A stretch of DNA of 56,498 nucleotides from Saprospiraceae bacterium (GTDB taxonomy: Bacteria; Bacteroidota; Bacteroidia; Chitinophagales; Saprospiraceae), in assembly GCA_013001975.1 (NCBI GenBank), contig JABDKX010000070.1, positions 1-56,498 of the forward strand. Direction: 5' to 3'. Positions 1 through 9,292 of this stretch are shown piece after piece. Under the pieces are notes generated by a model. The model ran no database searches. It was not told the origin of the DNA and was given only the letters and a program-made list of their open reading frames with translations. A program made the translations under genes and the position numbers. Positions within the stretch are counted from its first letter, which is position 1. Each line of letters starts with the position of its first letter.

Positions 1-2462
1 CCTTCATCAATTGAATATTCAAAATCGGAATTAAATTCTAGATTTATAAGACCATCTGCTGAAGAACATGAAGATGGATCAAAAGCCTCTCCATTTAAAG
101 TGTAGACATTTATTAATGGAATTGAAACATTTAAACCTTCGTGGCATTCCAAGTCTAAGGGTATAAATTCATTTTCGAAAGTCAATATATCAGTGTTAGA
201 AATATTTACTTGTGGTTCTATCCATTGGCCTTCAACACCATTTGTTGAAATCGTAGGAAAGATAAATGAAGAATCATCCAAACAAAAATGATCTGGCAAA
301 TCGAATACTGGAGAGATGATGTTTGCAATATTAAAAGTAATTACTTTTGAATTTTTACAACTGTCTTGATTGATAGGTGTAAAAACAAATTCTGTTGTAC
401 TGTCGATTGCTTCTGGACTTACGATAGGAATAGACCAATTTCCTTCAATATTATTATCAGAAATGGTAGGAAGTGTAAATTCATTTTGTGATGCACAAAG
501 ATCCATAGGAAAGGAAAACTCAGGGTCACTATTTTCTATTACTTCCAATTCCCAATTATAAGGAAGGCTGCAAATTGAATCAACAACATTAAATGTCGAA
601 AAAATGCTTGCACCCATTAATGTATCTGTATTTATAATTGGAATACTCCAATTTCCTTCAAGATTATTTAAACTTATTTGAGGAAAACTAAATTCACCAT
701 AGTTAGAGCATATAAATGTTGGAAGACTAAAGTTTGGATTGCTGGACTCTTCGATTGCAATATCTAAACTGACTTGTTGTAAACAATTATTTGAAGACTC
801 TGCTGGTGTCCAAAAAGCGGATATTGAAGGGTTAGGTACTGTATCTAAGTCAAATCCATTTGGATACCAAAAACCAGATAATCCTTCGTTTGAGATGCTG
901 TCAAATTCTAATAAATTATCATTTCGACAAACAGACAATGGAATATTAAATGTGGCTGCTTGTCCATTTAAAACAGTATATGAATGCTGATAATTTTGAT
1001 AACAATCATTGACATCTTCACTTTCAAAAGTGATGGTTTGATTTGTAACAGGTGCAGATAAATCAATTTCACTAACAGACCAAGAACCAAATACATTTTC
1101 TAAAGAAGAAATGGGTAGGGTAAAATTATTGTCGCTCAAACAAAATGTGTCTGGTATTTCAAAAGTAAGTATTGATTCTTCAAATACTTCAACTTCTAAC
1201 TCATAAGGGAAGGCACAAAATTCATCATCATAAGGAAAAAAAGTAAACGTAAAGACACCCACTCCTAGTTCAGATGGATTAACATCGTCTTCGTCCCATT
1301 CGCCTTCAACATCTTCATCTGATTCATCAGGTAAGGTATAGTCATTGTCATCAAGAACGCAAAACATGTTTCCTACTTCTTCAAAATTCAAGGACAATGC
1401 AGGTTCAATTGTTATAAAATATGTGTATTCTTGAATGCAATTCTCTTGTCCTGGGTCCAGAGTAAAAACATATTCTTGAGTTGTACCTACTAAGTCTTCA
1501 AAATCAAAATCGCCAGTCCAAGTTCCGTCATAAAAGTTAAGTGAAGAATTAGGGAAATCATTTTCTTCTGAAATTTCACATATAAAAATTTCGAATTCAG
1601 GCACCTCACTTGGCAACACTACAACTTCAATTTCTTTGGTTTTTATACAATTATCGTCTTCTACAATAACAGTGAGTATATATGATTCTCCATCAAAATT
1701 TTCATCGTATGGAAAAGTAAAAGTGGGGTCTACAATGTCAATATCGCTCAAGTAATTTGTTCCTCCTGGTGGATCAGATTCCCATTCAATTGTTACGCCA
1801 CCTTCATCATTATCAATTTGAGCTATGATATCAAATTCTTCGCCTGGGCAAATCTCGTAAAACTCCTCTTCGACTATTAGTTGAAGCGGGCAGCAAGGTG
1901 TAACATCATCACAATCTGGAGAGTCAACTACTATGACATTGCTGCCAGAATTATTAATTGAGACTTCTATTTCTATTGAAGACTGTGAAGGTGTAAAACA
2001 AATTTCAATTAACTCCCAATCTTCTGCCCCATCAAATTCATATTCTTCACCGTCTATTGTAACGATTAATTCGCCAGGTTCGAAGACACCACAATTTGCC
2101 ACCATGACTTCCTCCCAATATAAACCAAAACCATATTCTTGATCAGTATCCAAACCACTTATAGTAGTAATCATACCTTCTTGATATCCTGCTCCTTGAC
2201 TCACAAACATCACCATATTCCCTCCTCCTGGTGACGCACCCGATAAATCCTCAATTGTGCATCCGCCTCCTGGCCAAGTGCCATCATCTGGTATGATATC
2301 TGGTGTTGTGCCACCAAACAAATCCCATCCATCTGGAACACAGCTTACACATTCAGGACCTTCCAATTCTGGATATTCTAAGCAATCTTGTGCTAGGAAG
2401 GCACATGGTGTAAATACGCCAATTATAAAAAAGGTGATGTATAGTAGTCTTCTTGGCAACAC
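1..2462 (-). CDS. Large secreted repeat protein, probable T9SS-type surface protein (5' part, runs off the left edge)
   Basis: The reading frame stays open on the minus strand for about 820 codons and continues past base 1, so the C-terminus is missing. No ATG fits the N-terminus: the in-frame stop upstream leaves only GTG at 2460-2462 or TTG at 2457-2459, and either gives a clear signal peptide (MLPRRLLYITFF... ending CAFLAQ). After it comes a roughly 150-residue Gly/Asp/Cys-rich domain. Then follow at least six or seven tandem repeats of about 75-80 residues, each with a pattern like FxLPxxxC, FxLPxxS and GxW, with paired cysteines. This acidic beta-repeat architecture is typical of Bacteroidota cell-surface or gliding-associated proteins that end in a type IX sorting domain. 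That domain is not visible here, so T9SS export is inferred. Function unknown; the ATG at 2503 is in another frame and hits a stop. Confidence 0.75.
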   Translation of the reverse strand, partial: MLPRRLLYITFFIIGVFTPCAFLAQDCLEYPELEGPECVSCVPDGWDLFGGTTPDIIPDDGTWPGGGCTIEDLSGASPGGGNMVMFVSQGAGYQEGMITTISGLDTDQEYGFGLYWEEVMVANCGVFEPGELIVTIDGEEYEFDGAEDWELIEICFTPSQSSIEIEVSINNSGSNVIVVDSPDCDDVTPCCPLQLIVEEEFYEICPGEEFDIIAQIDNDEGGVTIEWESDPPGGTNYLSDIDIVDPTFTFPYDENFDGESYILTVIVEDDNCIKTKEIEVVVLPSEVPEFEIFICEISEENDFPNSSLNFYDGTWTGDFDFEDLVGTTQEYVFTLDPGQENCIQEYTYFITIEPALSLNFEEVGNMFCVLDDNDYTLPDESDEDVEGEWDEDDVNPSELGVGVFTFTFFPYDDEFCAFPYELEVEVFEESILTFEIPDTFCLSDNNFTLPISSLENVFGSWSVSEIDLSAPVTNQTITFESEDVNDCYQNYQHSYTVLNGQAATFNIPLSVCRNDNLLEFDSISNEGLSGFWYPNGFDLDTVPNPSISAFWTPAESSNNCLQQVSLDIAIEESSNPNFSLPTFICSNYGEFSFPQISLNNLEGNWSIPIINTDTLMGASIFSTFNVVDSICSLPYNWELEVIENSDPEFSFPMDLCASQNEFTLPTISDNNIEGNWSIPIVSPEAIDSTTEFVFTPINQDSCKNSKVITFNIANIISPVFDLPDHFCLDDSSFIFPTISTNGVEGQWIEPQVNISNTDILTFENEFIPLDLECHEGLNVSIPLINVYTLNGEAFDPSSCSSADGLINLEFNSDFEYSIDE

Positions 2463-2646
2463 AATAAAGGGTGGTTGGTTTTAAGTAATTGTTGTTCAAG
2501 CATTTTAAAAATAGCAAAATATTTGTTGATTATCAATTACTTATGAGGATTTTGGTCTAAACTGTTATTAAGTGTTCTTGAAAAGGATATAAAATGCTTG
2601 AATTGATTTAAAATCTAAAAGATTAAAGAGATTGTATTATCACGCT

Positions 2647-2654
2647 TATATTTG
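2647..2654 (+). promoter_or_regulatory. Bacteroidota -7 box for the MOSC gene
   Basis: TATATTTG matches the TAnnTTTG -7 consensus. No TTG lies at the usual 19-21 nt distance upstream. The box ends only 4 nt before the ATG at 2659, so the transcript would be leaderless or would start translation at TTG 2668. Confidence 0.45.
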
Positions 2655-2658
2655 GTAT

Positions 2659-3444
2659 ATGTATACTTTGAAGAAAATAATTATTTATCCTATCAAAAGT
2701 TTGGGTGGTATCCAATTACAAAAATCAAAGGCGAGTTCTAAAGGATTAGATTTGGATAGGAGATGGATGCTTGTTGATGAAAACGGAAAATTTCAAACAC
2801 AAAGAGAAATATCTGAGTTAGCACTTTTTAAAACGGCATTAAGTGAAAATGCTGTTGTAGTTAGTTACAAAAACGATTCAATCGAAATTCCGACAAACCT
2901 CAATAACAAAATAGAAAGAGCTGTTAATGTCTTTGACCATGATTTCTTGGCAAATGAAGTCGATGAAGAATATAACCAATGGTTTTCAAAACACTTGAAT
3001 AAGCATGTTCAATTGGTAAAAATGACGGATATTTCTAAACGGATTAAATCATTTACTAAACCACCTTTCGAATCCGTCGTAAGTATGGCAGATGGTTATC
3101 CTTTTTTAATATTGGGAACGTCAAGCATGGATAATTTAAATGAAAAACTAGAGGTTCAATTATCTGAAGATAGGTTTAGACCAAATCTTTATGTAGAAAC
3201 TCAAACACCTCATGAAGAAGATGAATGGGATGAACTAAAAATTGGTGAGACTAAATTCCTCGTAATTAAACGATGCGCAAGATGCCAGGTGCCTACTATT
3301 AATCAAATGAACGCGACCAAAGGAGTGGAACCATTAAAAACATTATCAACATATCGAAGAATAGAAAATCAAATATTTTTTGGGGCAAACATGATTTTAA
3401 AAAAAGAAGGCATAATTCAAGTTGGAGATAAGGTCAAATTTTAA
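2659..3444 (+). CDS. MOSC domain protein (YcbX/mARC-like)
   Basis: 261 aa. An N-terminal MOSC beta-barrel motif (LKKIIIYPIKSLGG, residues 4-17) is followed by a C-terminal MOSC domain with the conserved Cys region RCARCQVPT (Cys near 205 and 208), the position that holds the molybdenum-cofactor sulfur or Mo ligand in this superfamily. Proteins of this kind act in Mo-cofactor handling or as Mo-dependent reductases for N-hydroxylated compounds. I chose ATG 2659 because the family starts directly with this motif; the frame also extends to TTG 2632, and TTG 2668 is possible. It lies 14 nt upstream of the metalloprotease gene and close to a molybdenum hydroxylase pair, so a shared Mo-cofactor theme is possible. 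The exact substrate is unknown. Confidence 0.85.
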   Translation: MYTLKKIIIYPIKSLGGIQLQKSKASSKGLDLDRRWMLVDENGKFQTQREISELALFKTALSENAVVVSYKNDSIEIPTNLNNKIERAVNVFDHDFLANEVDEEYNQWFSKHLNKHVQLVKMTDISKRIKSFTKPPFESVVSMADGYPFLILGTSSMDNLNEKLEVQLSEDRFRPNLYVETQTPHEEDEWDELKIGETKFLVIKRCARCQVPTINQMNATKGVEPLKTLSTYRRIENQIFFGANMILKKEGIIQVGDKVKF

Positions 3445-3457
3445 ATAATAAAACAAT

Positions 3458-5830
3458 ATGAGAAGTCTGATATTTATAACTTTTAATTTATTCGCTATCT
3501 GTACTTTTGGGCAGGTACAATCTGGGTATTTCGATTTTGAATGGAATGAGAAACTAGGCTCCTTAGTTTTGGAGATTGAAAAAAGTAAAATTGGCGAAAG
3601 GTTTCTCTATGCTTCAGGGTTAACTTCAGGTATCGGGTCTAATGATATTGGACTTGATAGAGGACAATTGGGAAGTCAAAATGTTGTGAGCTTTTACCGA
3701 TCAGGTGATAAGATTTTATTAATAGCCGACAACCTAGAATTTAGAGCTGAAAGTGACAATATTGAAGAAAAAAAATCTGTCGATGAAGCATTTGCGAAAT
3801 CGGTAATTTGGGGTTTTAAAATTATAAATGAAGACGATTCTAAAATAAAAATTAAACTGAACGACTTTCTGTTGAGAGACGCTCATAATGTTGCCCAAAC
3901 TTTAGCAAAAAAAGATCAGGGTAGCTATAAAGTTGATAAAAATTTATCTGGAATTTATAAAGAAGGACTGTTAAATTTTCCTAATAATTCTGAATTTGAG
4001 GCACTTATAACATTTAAGGGAGTAGCTAAAGGCAATCATATTAAAAGTGTTACACCAATGCCCAATCAAGTATCTGTCAGACAACACCATTCTTTTATCA
4101 AACTACCTGATGACAACTTTAAACCCAGAGTTTTTTCTCCTGAGTGTGGCTTTATAAAAATGAGTTATTATGATTATGCTACGCCAATAGAAAAACAACT
4201 TGAAAAAAAATTTATAATAAAACACAGACTTGAAAAACGTAATCCAAATGCCCAAAAAAGTGAGCCCATTGACCCCATAATATATTATCTTGATCGTGGT
4301 TGTCCAGAACCAGTAAAGTCAGCCTTACTAGATGGTGCGGCATGGTGGAATGAAGCCTTCGAGGCTGCCGGATTTATAAATGCATTTAGAGTTGAAGTCA
4401 TGCCAGATGATATGCACCCTCTTGATGTAAGGTATAATGTAATTCAATGGGTTCATAGAAGCACAAGAGGTTGGTCCTATGGTGGATCTATAAAAGATCC
4501 AAGGACAGGAGAAATATTAAAAGGGCATGTTTCATTAGGATCTTTACGCGTTAGACAAGACTACTTAATTGCACAAGGAATCGTTTCTTCATTTAATGAT
4601 AATTTTGAAGATCCAAGATTAATGGAATTAGCTTTAGCAAGATTGCGACAACTTTCCGCTCATGAAGTGGGACATACTATTGGTTTGACACATAATTTTG
4701 CTTCTTCCTATAATGATAGAGCTTCTGTTATGGATTACCCCCATCCATTGGTTCAATTGACGAAAGATGGAAATCTTGACTTCAGCATTTCATATGATGT
4801 CGGCATCGGAGAATGGGATAAAAGAGCCATTATTTATGGTTACAGTTCTGTGCCAAATAATATTTCTGAACAAGAATACTTGGATGAACTTATAGAAGAA
4901 AATCATAAAAACGGATTAAAATTTATAACCGATCAAGATGCACGACCTATAGGAGGACTACACCCATATGCTCACTTGTGGGATAATGGAAAGGATCCAG
5001 TGAGTGAATTGAACAGGATGGGGGAATTAAGAACTTTCGCTTTAAACAGAATGGGGACAAATTCAATTCCGGATGGAGTTCCATATTCTGAGATAGAAAA
5101 AGTATTGGTGCCTGTTTATTTGATGCACAGATATCAAATTGAAGCAGTTTCCAAAATAATAGGTGGAATTGATTTTTCTTATCAAGTGAAAGGTAGTGGT
5201 GAAAACCAACCGTATCAATGGGTAGATGAAGAGAAACAAAAAGAAGCACTAGGAGCTATTCTTAACACAATGTCTGTAAAGGCACTCCAGTTGCCTGAAT
5301 CTTTAGTTGCATTGATCCCACCGCCAGCATATGGATATAGTAGAGATAGAGAGTCTTTCAAAGGTTATACAGGATCTTTACTTGACCCATTGGCTATTGC
5401 CGAAGCGTTAGCCAATCATTCAATGCAATTTTTAATGGATCCTCAAAGACTAAGTAGGATTTATTTAAATAGGAATGAGGATTGGAATCTCCATAATTAT
5501 TTTGAGGTAATTAGGAATAGTATAGACAGGCAACTAAAAATTAATATTCAGTATGGCGTTATGTTAGAAAAGGTGTTTTTCTTTCAGTTGATAAAACTTG
5601 TAAATAATTCGAAAACAAACAAACAAGTTTCTGCTTCAGCTTTAGGACAATTAGCTGAATTTAAACTAAAGACTAACATTGAAGAACTTAGTGAATCAGA
5701 TCGCATTATTTATGCTGATCACCGACTTTATCTTTCAAACTGGCTAGCAAATTATAAAAATGAAGGAAGCTCGCTAACTTTACCTACTATAATGCAAATG
5801 CCACCTGGTTCACCGATTGGATGTCACTAA
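3458..5830 (+). CDS. Secreted zinc metalloprotease, DUF5117/DUF4953-type
   Basis: 790 aa with an N-terminal signal peptide (about residues 1-18, ending FGQ). The zinc site is HEVGHTIGLTHNF at residues 402-414: His402, Glu403, His406 and His412, the extended HExxHxxGxxH metzincin pattern. The region before it (N-terminal beta-rich part and the QWVHRSTRGWSYGGS stretch) and the long C-terminal helical part match the large Bacteroidota zinc-dependent metalloproteases carrying DUF5117 and DUF4953. It probably acts in the periplasm or outside the cell; substrate unknown. It follows the MOSC gene by 13 nt with the same direction, so they may be cotranscribed. Its stop lies 5 nt from the stop of the convergent iorB-type gene, with no terminator between. 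Confidence 0.88.
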   Translation: MRSLIFITFNLFAICTFGQVQSGYFDFEWNEKLGSLVLEIEKSKIGERFLYASGLTSGIGSNDIGLDRGQLGSQNVVSFYRSGDKILLIADNLEFRAESDNIEEKKSVDEAFAKSVIWGFKIINEDDSKIKIKLNDFLLRDAHNVAQTLAKKDQGSYKVDKNLSGIYKEGLLNFPNNSEFEALITFKGVAKGNHIKSVTPMPNQVSVRQHHSFIKLPDDNFKPRVFSPECGFIKMSYYDYATPIEKQLEKKFIIKHRLEKRNPNAQKSEPIDPIIYYLDRGCPEPVKSALLDGAAWWNEAFEAAGFINAFRVEVMPDDMHPLDVRYNVIQWVHRSTRGWSYGGSIKDPRTGEILKGHVSLGSLRVRQDYLIAQGIVSSFNDNFEDPRLMELALARLRQLSAHEVGHTIGLTHNFASSYNDRASVMDYPHPLVQLTKDGNLDFSISYDVGIGEWDKRAIIYGYSSVPNNISEQEYLDELIEENHKNGLKFITDQDARPIGGLHPYAHLWDNGKDPVSELNRMGELRTFALNRMGTNSIPDGVPYSEIEKVLVPVYLMHRYQIEAVSKIIGGIDFSYQVKGSGENQPYQWVDEEKQKEALGAILNTMSVKALQLPESLVALIPPPAYGYSRDRESFKGYTGSLLDPLAIAEALANHSMQFLMDPQRLSRIYLNRNEDWNLHNYFEVIRNSIDRQLKINIQYGVMLEKVFFFQLIKLVNNSKTNKQVSASALGQLAEFKLKTNIEELSESDRIIYADHRLYLSNWLANYKNEGSSLTLPTIMQMPPGSPIGCH

Positions 5831-5835
5831 AATAG

Positions 5836-7983
5836 TTACCCTAGAATTTCAAAGTGTTTAACAAAAGGTTGACTGTAAATTCGATTTCCAGTAGCTGCAG
5901 CAAATGCGTTTGCGACTGCACCACCAGCAGGAGGTAAAGTTGGTTCACCTAATCCAGTTGGGTCAATTGTACTTTCTACAAAGTGCACGTCAACCTGTGG
6001 TGCTTCAACCATTTTTATCATCCTATACTGATGAAAATTATTACTTGTTGAGGCGCCATTCTCAAATTTAAAATCGCTATACATAGCATGACCTATTCCA
6101 TCAATAATACCGCCTTCAATTTGATTAAGTGCAGCAATTGGATTAATAACAATACCGCAGTCAACTGCGCAGGTAATTTTCTCAATAACTGGTGAATCAT
6201 TTTTTATAGAGACATGACCAACTTCTGCGACATAAGTGTTGTGAGAGTAATATGCACAAAAACCTTTGAAGTTATTTTCTTCATTCTGACCCCAGTTAGC
6301 TTTCTCTGCAGCCAGTTTTATAACACCAATTAATCTTTCTGGATCGTAACTTAAATCTTCACCAGTAGGATCGTTTTTGGCACGTTCTAATAATTTAATT
6401 CTGAATTCTACAGGATCGATTTTCAAATGAGACGCTAATTCATCAAAGAATGCTTGCTCTGCATATGCCAAAAAGTTAGCATACGGAGCACGCCAGGCCC
6501 CGGTTGTAATATTCGTTTGTAATTTATGGCAATCGACCCGATAGTTTTCTATAGCGCCGCATGGAAAATTACTTGGCATTTGACCAAACATCTCACCATT
6601 AAAACAAGCCTCAACCAAATGATAGCCTATTACTTTTCCATCTTTTATCCCTGCTTTAAATTTATATTGTGAAGCGGGCCTATAGGTTCCAGCCAACATG
6701 TCATCTTCTCTAGTAAAAACTAATTGAACAGGTTTTTGACTTAATTTTGAAAGTTCAGCTGCTTCAGCTACATAATCGCCATAAAGACGTCTTCCAAATC
6801 CGCCACCCATCCGTGTTAACTCAATGTTGATATTTTCTTTATCCATTCCTAGTTGAGCGGACAAATTACTGAGTTGCCATTCTGGCGTTTGAATAGGACC
6901 TAAAATATATGCTTTATCACTTGTTACATCAGCATAACAATTCATAGGTTCCATACAGTTATGTGGTAAAAATGGAGCCGAGTATGACCGTTCGAAAACT
7001 TCATCTGAATCTTTGAATGCCTTGTCAATGTCTCCATCTTCACGTCTTGGCTTTTCAGCTTTTTTTTCAATATGACTGGATAATAAATCATTATGATATT
7101 CCGTATCTTCAGGCTTATCACCTTCATTCCATTGTGCAACAAGAGCCGCTTTTCCTTTCATTGCAGCCCATGTATTTTGGGCAAGCACACCAATTTTATC
7201 GCCAAATCGAATAACGTCTATAACACCGTTAATTGATTTTGCATTTTCATCGTTGTAATCTTTTAATGTGCTTCCAAATGCAGGTGGTCTTAATACATTG
7301 GCGTAAACCATCCCTTCTTTCTTTGTATCTAAACCAAATAAGGGTTGTCCTGAAATTATTTTTTTAAGATCAACGTTTCTTTTACTATGACCTATAATTT
7401 TAAAATCTTTTGGATCTTTCAATTTTGGAGATTCTGGAACTTCCAACTCAGAAGCTTCTTTTGCTAATTCTCCATAGCTTAATGTTTCTCCAGAAGGGTT
7501 CGTTATAATGCCATCTGCGGTTTTACATTCTTCAGGTGTAATACCCCATCTTTTAGCAGCAGCTTCAACTAACATATGTTTTGCAGTAGCCCCAGCTTTC
7601 CGCAGACTTTCCCATCCCTGTCGTATAGATTGGCTTCCGCCAGCAACTTGTCTTGTATACCATTCTGTATTTAGGCCAGCTTGTTCAACTACAACATCAA
7701 ACCAATCGACATCTAACTCTTCAGCTACAATCATTGGCATGGATGTTTTAATGTTTTGACCAATTTCAGGATTTGGAGACATGATGGTTACAAGACCAGT
7801 CTCTCCAATTTTTAAAAATGAATTAAAATCAATCCATTCTTTAGGGATTGCCTTCATAACCTTCAAGGGTACATTCGAATCACCTTTGCATCCAATCCAA
7901 TTAAAACCTATGATTAATCCACCGCCAGCAATGGCGCTGCCTTTAATAAAATTTCTTCTGTTTGTTTGTTTTAAATTAGCCAT
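5836..7983 (-). CDS. Molybdopterin-binding subunit of an aldehyde/isoquinoline-type oxidoreductase (IorB-like)
   Basis: 715 aa. The N-terminus carries a Tat signal (NRRNFIKG at residues 8-15, then a Gly/Ala/Ile hydrophobic stretch), so it is exported folded. The remainder is the xanthine-dehydrogenase-family Mo-binding subunit in the single-chain IorB arrangement: the MGGGFGRR motif, GAWRAPYANF, and the C-terminal GLGEPTLPPAGGAVANA stretch with the conserved active-site Glu. It oxidises an aldehyde or N-heterocycle in the periplasm; substrate not determinable. The [2Fe-2S] subunit gene ends 2 nt upstream, giving a tight two-gene operon. No FAD subunit is present, as in isoquinoline 1-oxidoreductase, where electrons go to a cytochrome or other carrier. 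Confidence 0.9.
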   Translation of the reverse strand: MANLKQTNRRNFIKGSAIAGGGLIIGFNWIGCKGDSNVPLKVMKAIPKEWIDFNSFLKIGETGLVTIMSPNPEIGQNIKTSMPMIVAEELDVDWFDVVVEQAGLNTEWYTRQVAGGSQSIRQGWESLRKAGATAKHMLVEAAAKRWGITPEECKTADGIITNPSGETLSYGELAKEASELEVPESPKLKDPKDFKIIGHSKRNVDLKKIISGQPLFGLDTKKEGMVYANVLRPPAFGSTLKDYNDENAKSINGVIDVIRFGDKIGVLAQNTWAAMKGKAALVAQWNEGDKPEDTEYHNDLLSSHIEKKAEKPRREDGDIDKAFKDSDEVFERSYSAPFLPHNCMEPMNCYADVTSDKAYILGPIQTPEWQLSNLSAQLGMDKENINIELTRMGGGFGRRLYGDYVAEAAELSKLSQKPVQLVFTREDDMLAGTYRPASQYKFKAGIKDGKVIGYHLVEACFNGEMFGQMPSNFPCGAIENYRVDCHKLQTNITTGAWRAPYANFLAYAEQAFFDELASHLKIDPVEFRIKLLERAKNDPTGEDLSYDPERLIGVIKLAAEKANWGQNEENNFKGFCAYYSHNTYVAEVGHVSIKNDSPVIEKITCAVDCGIVINPIAALNQIEGGIIDGIGHAMYSDFKFENGASTSNNFHQYRMIKMVEAPQVDVHFVESTIDPTGLGEPTLPPAGGAVANAFAAATGNRIYSQPFVKHFEILG

Positions 7984-7985
7984 AA

Positions 7986-8447
7986 TTACATGTTTTTAGC
8001 AGCCGTTTTTATAGCTTTTTTAATTCTTAAATAGGTTCCACACCTGCAAATATTACCATGCATGGCTTCATCAATATCTTCATCACTAGGCCGCTTATTT
8101 TCTTTTAACAAAGCCGCTGCACTCATAATTTGACCCGATTGGCAGTAACCACACTGAGGTACGTCATGTTCAACCCAAGCTTCTTGAAGAGGGTGGCTTG
8201 CGTTTTCAGACAAACCCTCAATGGTGACAATTTTTTGTCCACTTTCAACCGAAGAAATGGGCAACGAGCAAGATCGAATAGCATTTCCATCTAAATGAAT
8301 TGTACAAGTACCACATTGAGCAATACCACAACCATATTTCGTTCCGACGAGATTAAGTTCGTCTCGAAGAACCCACAATATAGGTGTGTCAGCATCAGCG
8401 TTTACTGATTTTATTTGTCCATTAATATTAAGTTGATATGATGGCAT
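7986..8447 (-). CDS. [2Fe-2S] subunit of a molybdenum hydroxylase (IorA-like)
   Basis: 153 aa. The N-terminal plant-type [2Fe-2S] domain has the ligands in [13 protein letters not shown] plus Cys in RSCSLP. The C-terminal helical [2Fe-2S] domain has QCGYCQSGQ and ICRCGTY. Length and order match the small subunits of IorA/CoxS type. It passes electrons from the Mo centre of the partner encoded 2 nt downstream. It has no signal peptide, so it is probably carried through the Tat system bound to the large subunit, as known for this class. First gene of the operon, ATG at 8447. No convincing TAnnTTTG box is seen in the AT-rich stretch upstream. Confidence 0.92.
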   Translation of the reverse strand: MPSYQLNINGQIKSVNADADTPILWVLRDELNLVGTKYGCGIAQCGTCTIHLDGNAIRSCSLPISSVESGQKIVTIEGLSENASHPLQEAWVEHDVPQCGYCQSGQIMSAAALLKENKRPSDEDIDEAMHGNICRCGTYLRIKKAIKTAAKNM

Positions 8448-8532
8448 AGATTAGAATTTTTCAATTTGAAAATATTGTAAACTAATATATAAAAAAATAG
8501 TGATATTGATTGGGTGATGATTTAACCAAAAA

Positions 8533-8564
8533 AAAAGTCTCAACACTATTGTGTTGAGACTTTT
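8533..8564 (-). terminator. Rho-independent terminator of the cold-shock gene
   Basis: Perfect 14-bp stem (8533-8546 with 8551-8564, core GTCTCAACAC) and a 4-nt loop. Read on the minus strand it is followed by a T-run from 8536 down to about 8528. It lies just downstream of the cold-shock protein stop and separates it from the iorAB operon. Confidence 0.9.
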
Positions 8565-8588
8565 GAATTTATTTTTAAAAGTAAGCAC

Positions 8589-9023
8589 TTACTTTATCAA
8601 TTTAACATCGAATGCAATTGGCCCTTTAGGTCCGTTTCCAATTTCAAATGTAACATTGTCGTTTTCTGTAATTGGTTCATTCAGACTGTCTATATGAACA
8701 AAATAGCTTTGTCTCGTCTCTATATCATCAATAAAACCGTATCCTTTTTCTGTATTGAAAAACTTAACTTTTCCATTTCTGATCGGATCGATTTCACCAA
8801 TATCTTCTTTTTTAGGGACACTTATATTTATATCCTCAAGCTTGATAACTTTCTTTTTCATAGGATCTGGCGGGGTAGGGACAAGATTTCCATTTTCGTC
8901 TAAGTACATGAATTCTATCTCAGTTTTACCTTCAGATTTCCGTTGTTCTCTTCTTTCTGCTTTGTCTTTTTTTCTTTTTTTCTTTTTCTTTTCGCGATCT
9001 TTTTTGTTAAAGCTTTCAGCCAT
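8589..9023 (-). CDS. Cold-shock domain protein with a basic N-terminal tail
   Basis: 144 aa from the preferred ATG at 9023; the frame stays open to 9089, but the extra residues do not resemble the family. The N-terminus is a highly charged Lys/Arg/Glu helix (KKDREKKKKKRKKDKAERR), followed by a linker with PTPPDP, and the last 65 residues form a cold-shock domain with the RNA-binding motifs GKVKFFNTEKGYGFI and SYFVHIDSL. This long-tailed form is common in Bacteroidota and binds single-stranded RNA or DNA; it probably serves as an RNA chaperone. It is a single gene with its own terminator at 8533-8564. Confidence 0.9.
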   Translation of the reverse strand: MAESFNKKDREKKKKKRKKDKAERREQRKSEGKTEIEFMYLDENGNLVPTPPDPMKKKVIKLEDINISVPKKEDIGEIDPIRNGKVKFFNTEKGYGFIDDIETRQSYFVHIDSLNEPITENDNVTFEIGNGPKGPIAFDVKLIK

Positions 9024-9196
9024 ATAAATTCTTGTTTTTTTTAAATAAAATTTTTCCAACTTTTTTTTAAAAGTCAGTCTACTAATCAAATGAATGATTA
9101 ATTTTTTAGTGCATCAAAACTGATAAAGGATACTCAAACTTTCAATAAGGCGAGACTTTTGAATTACTGAGTGACATTAAAAGTTGTCAACGTACT

Positions 9197-9221
9197 TTTA
9201 TAACGTTTAGAATGTTATAAA
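9197..9221. promoter_or_regulatory. Dyad-symmetric site between the cold-shock and MFS genes
   Basis: TTTATAAC (9197-9204) and GTTATAAA (9214-9221) form perfect inverted arms. Inner bases extend the dyad to 11 bp around a 3-nt centre with one G-T pair. No T-run follows, so an operator is likelier than a terminator. It sits about 70 bp before the MFS start, in the divergent promoter region. Confidence 0.4.
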
Positions 9222-9292
9222 GATTCAAAGTTAACTAATTATCTATCAATAAAAAATGACTTGTTGTTGAATTATAAAATCATCTTTGTGGC

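Noticed and set aside
370-990. Plus-strand frames of 63 and 83 codons
   Set aside because: Both lie inside the minus-strand repeat protein; composition is that of the shadow strand.
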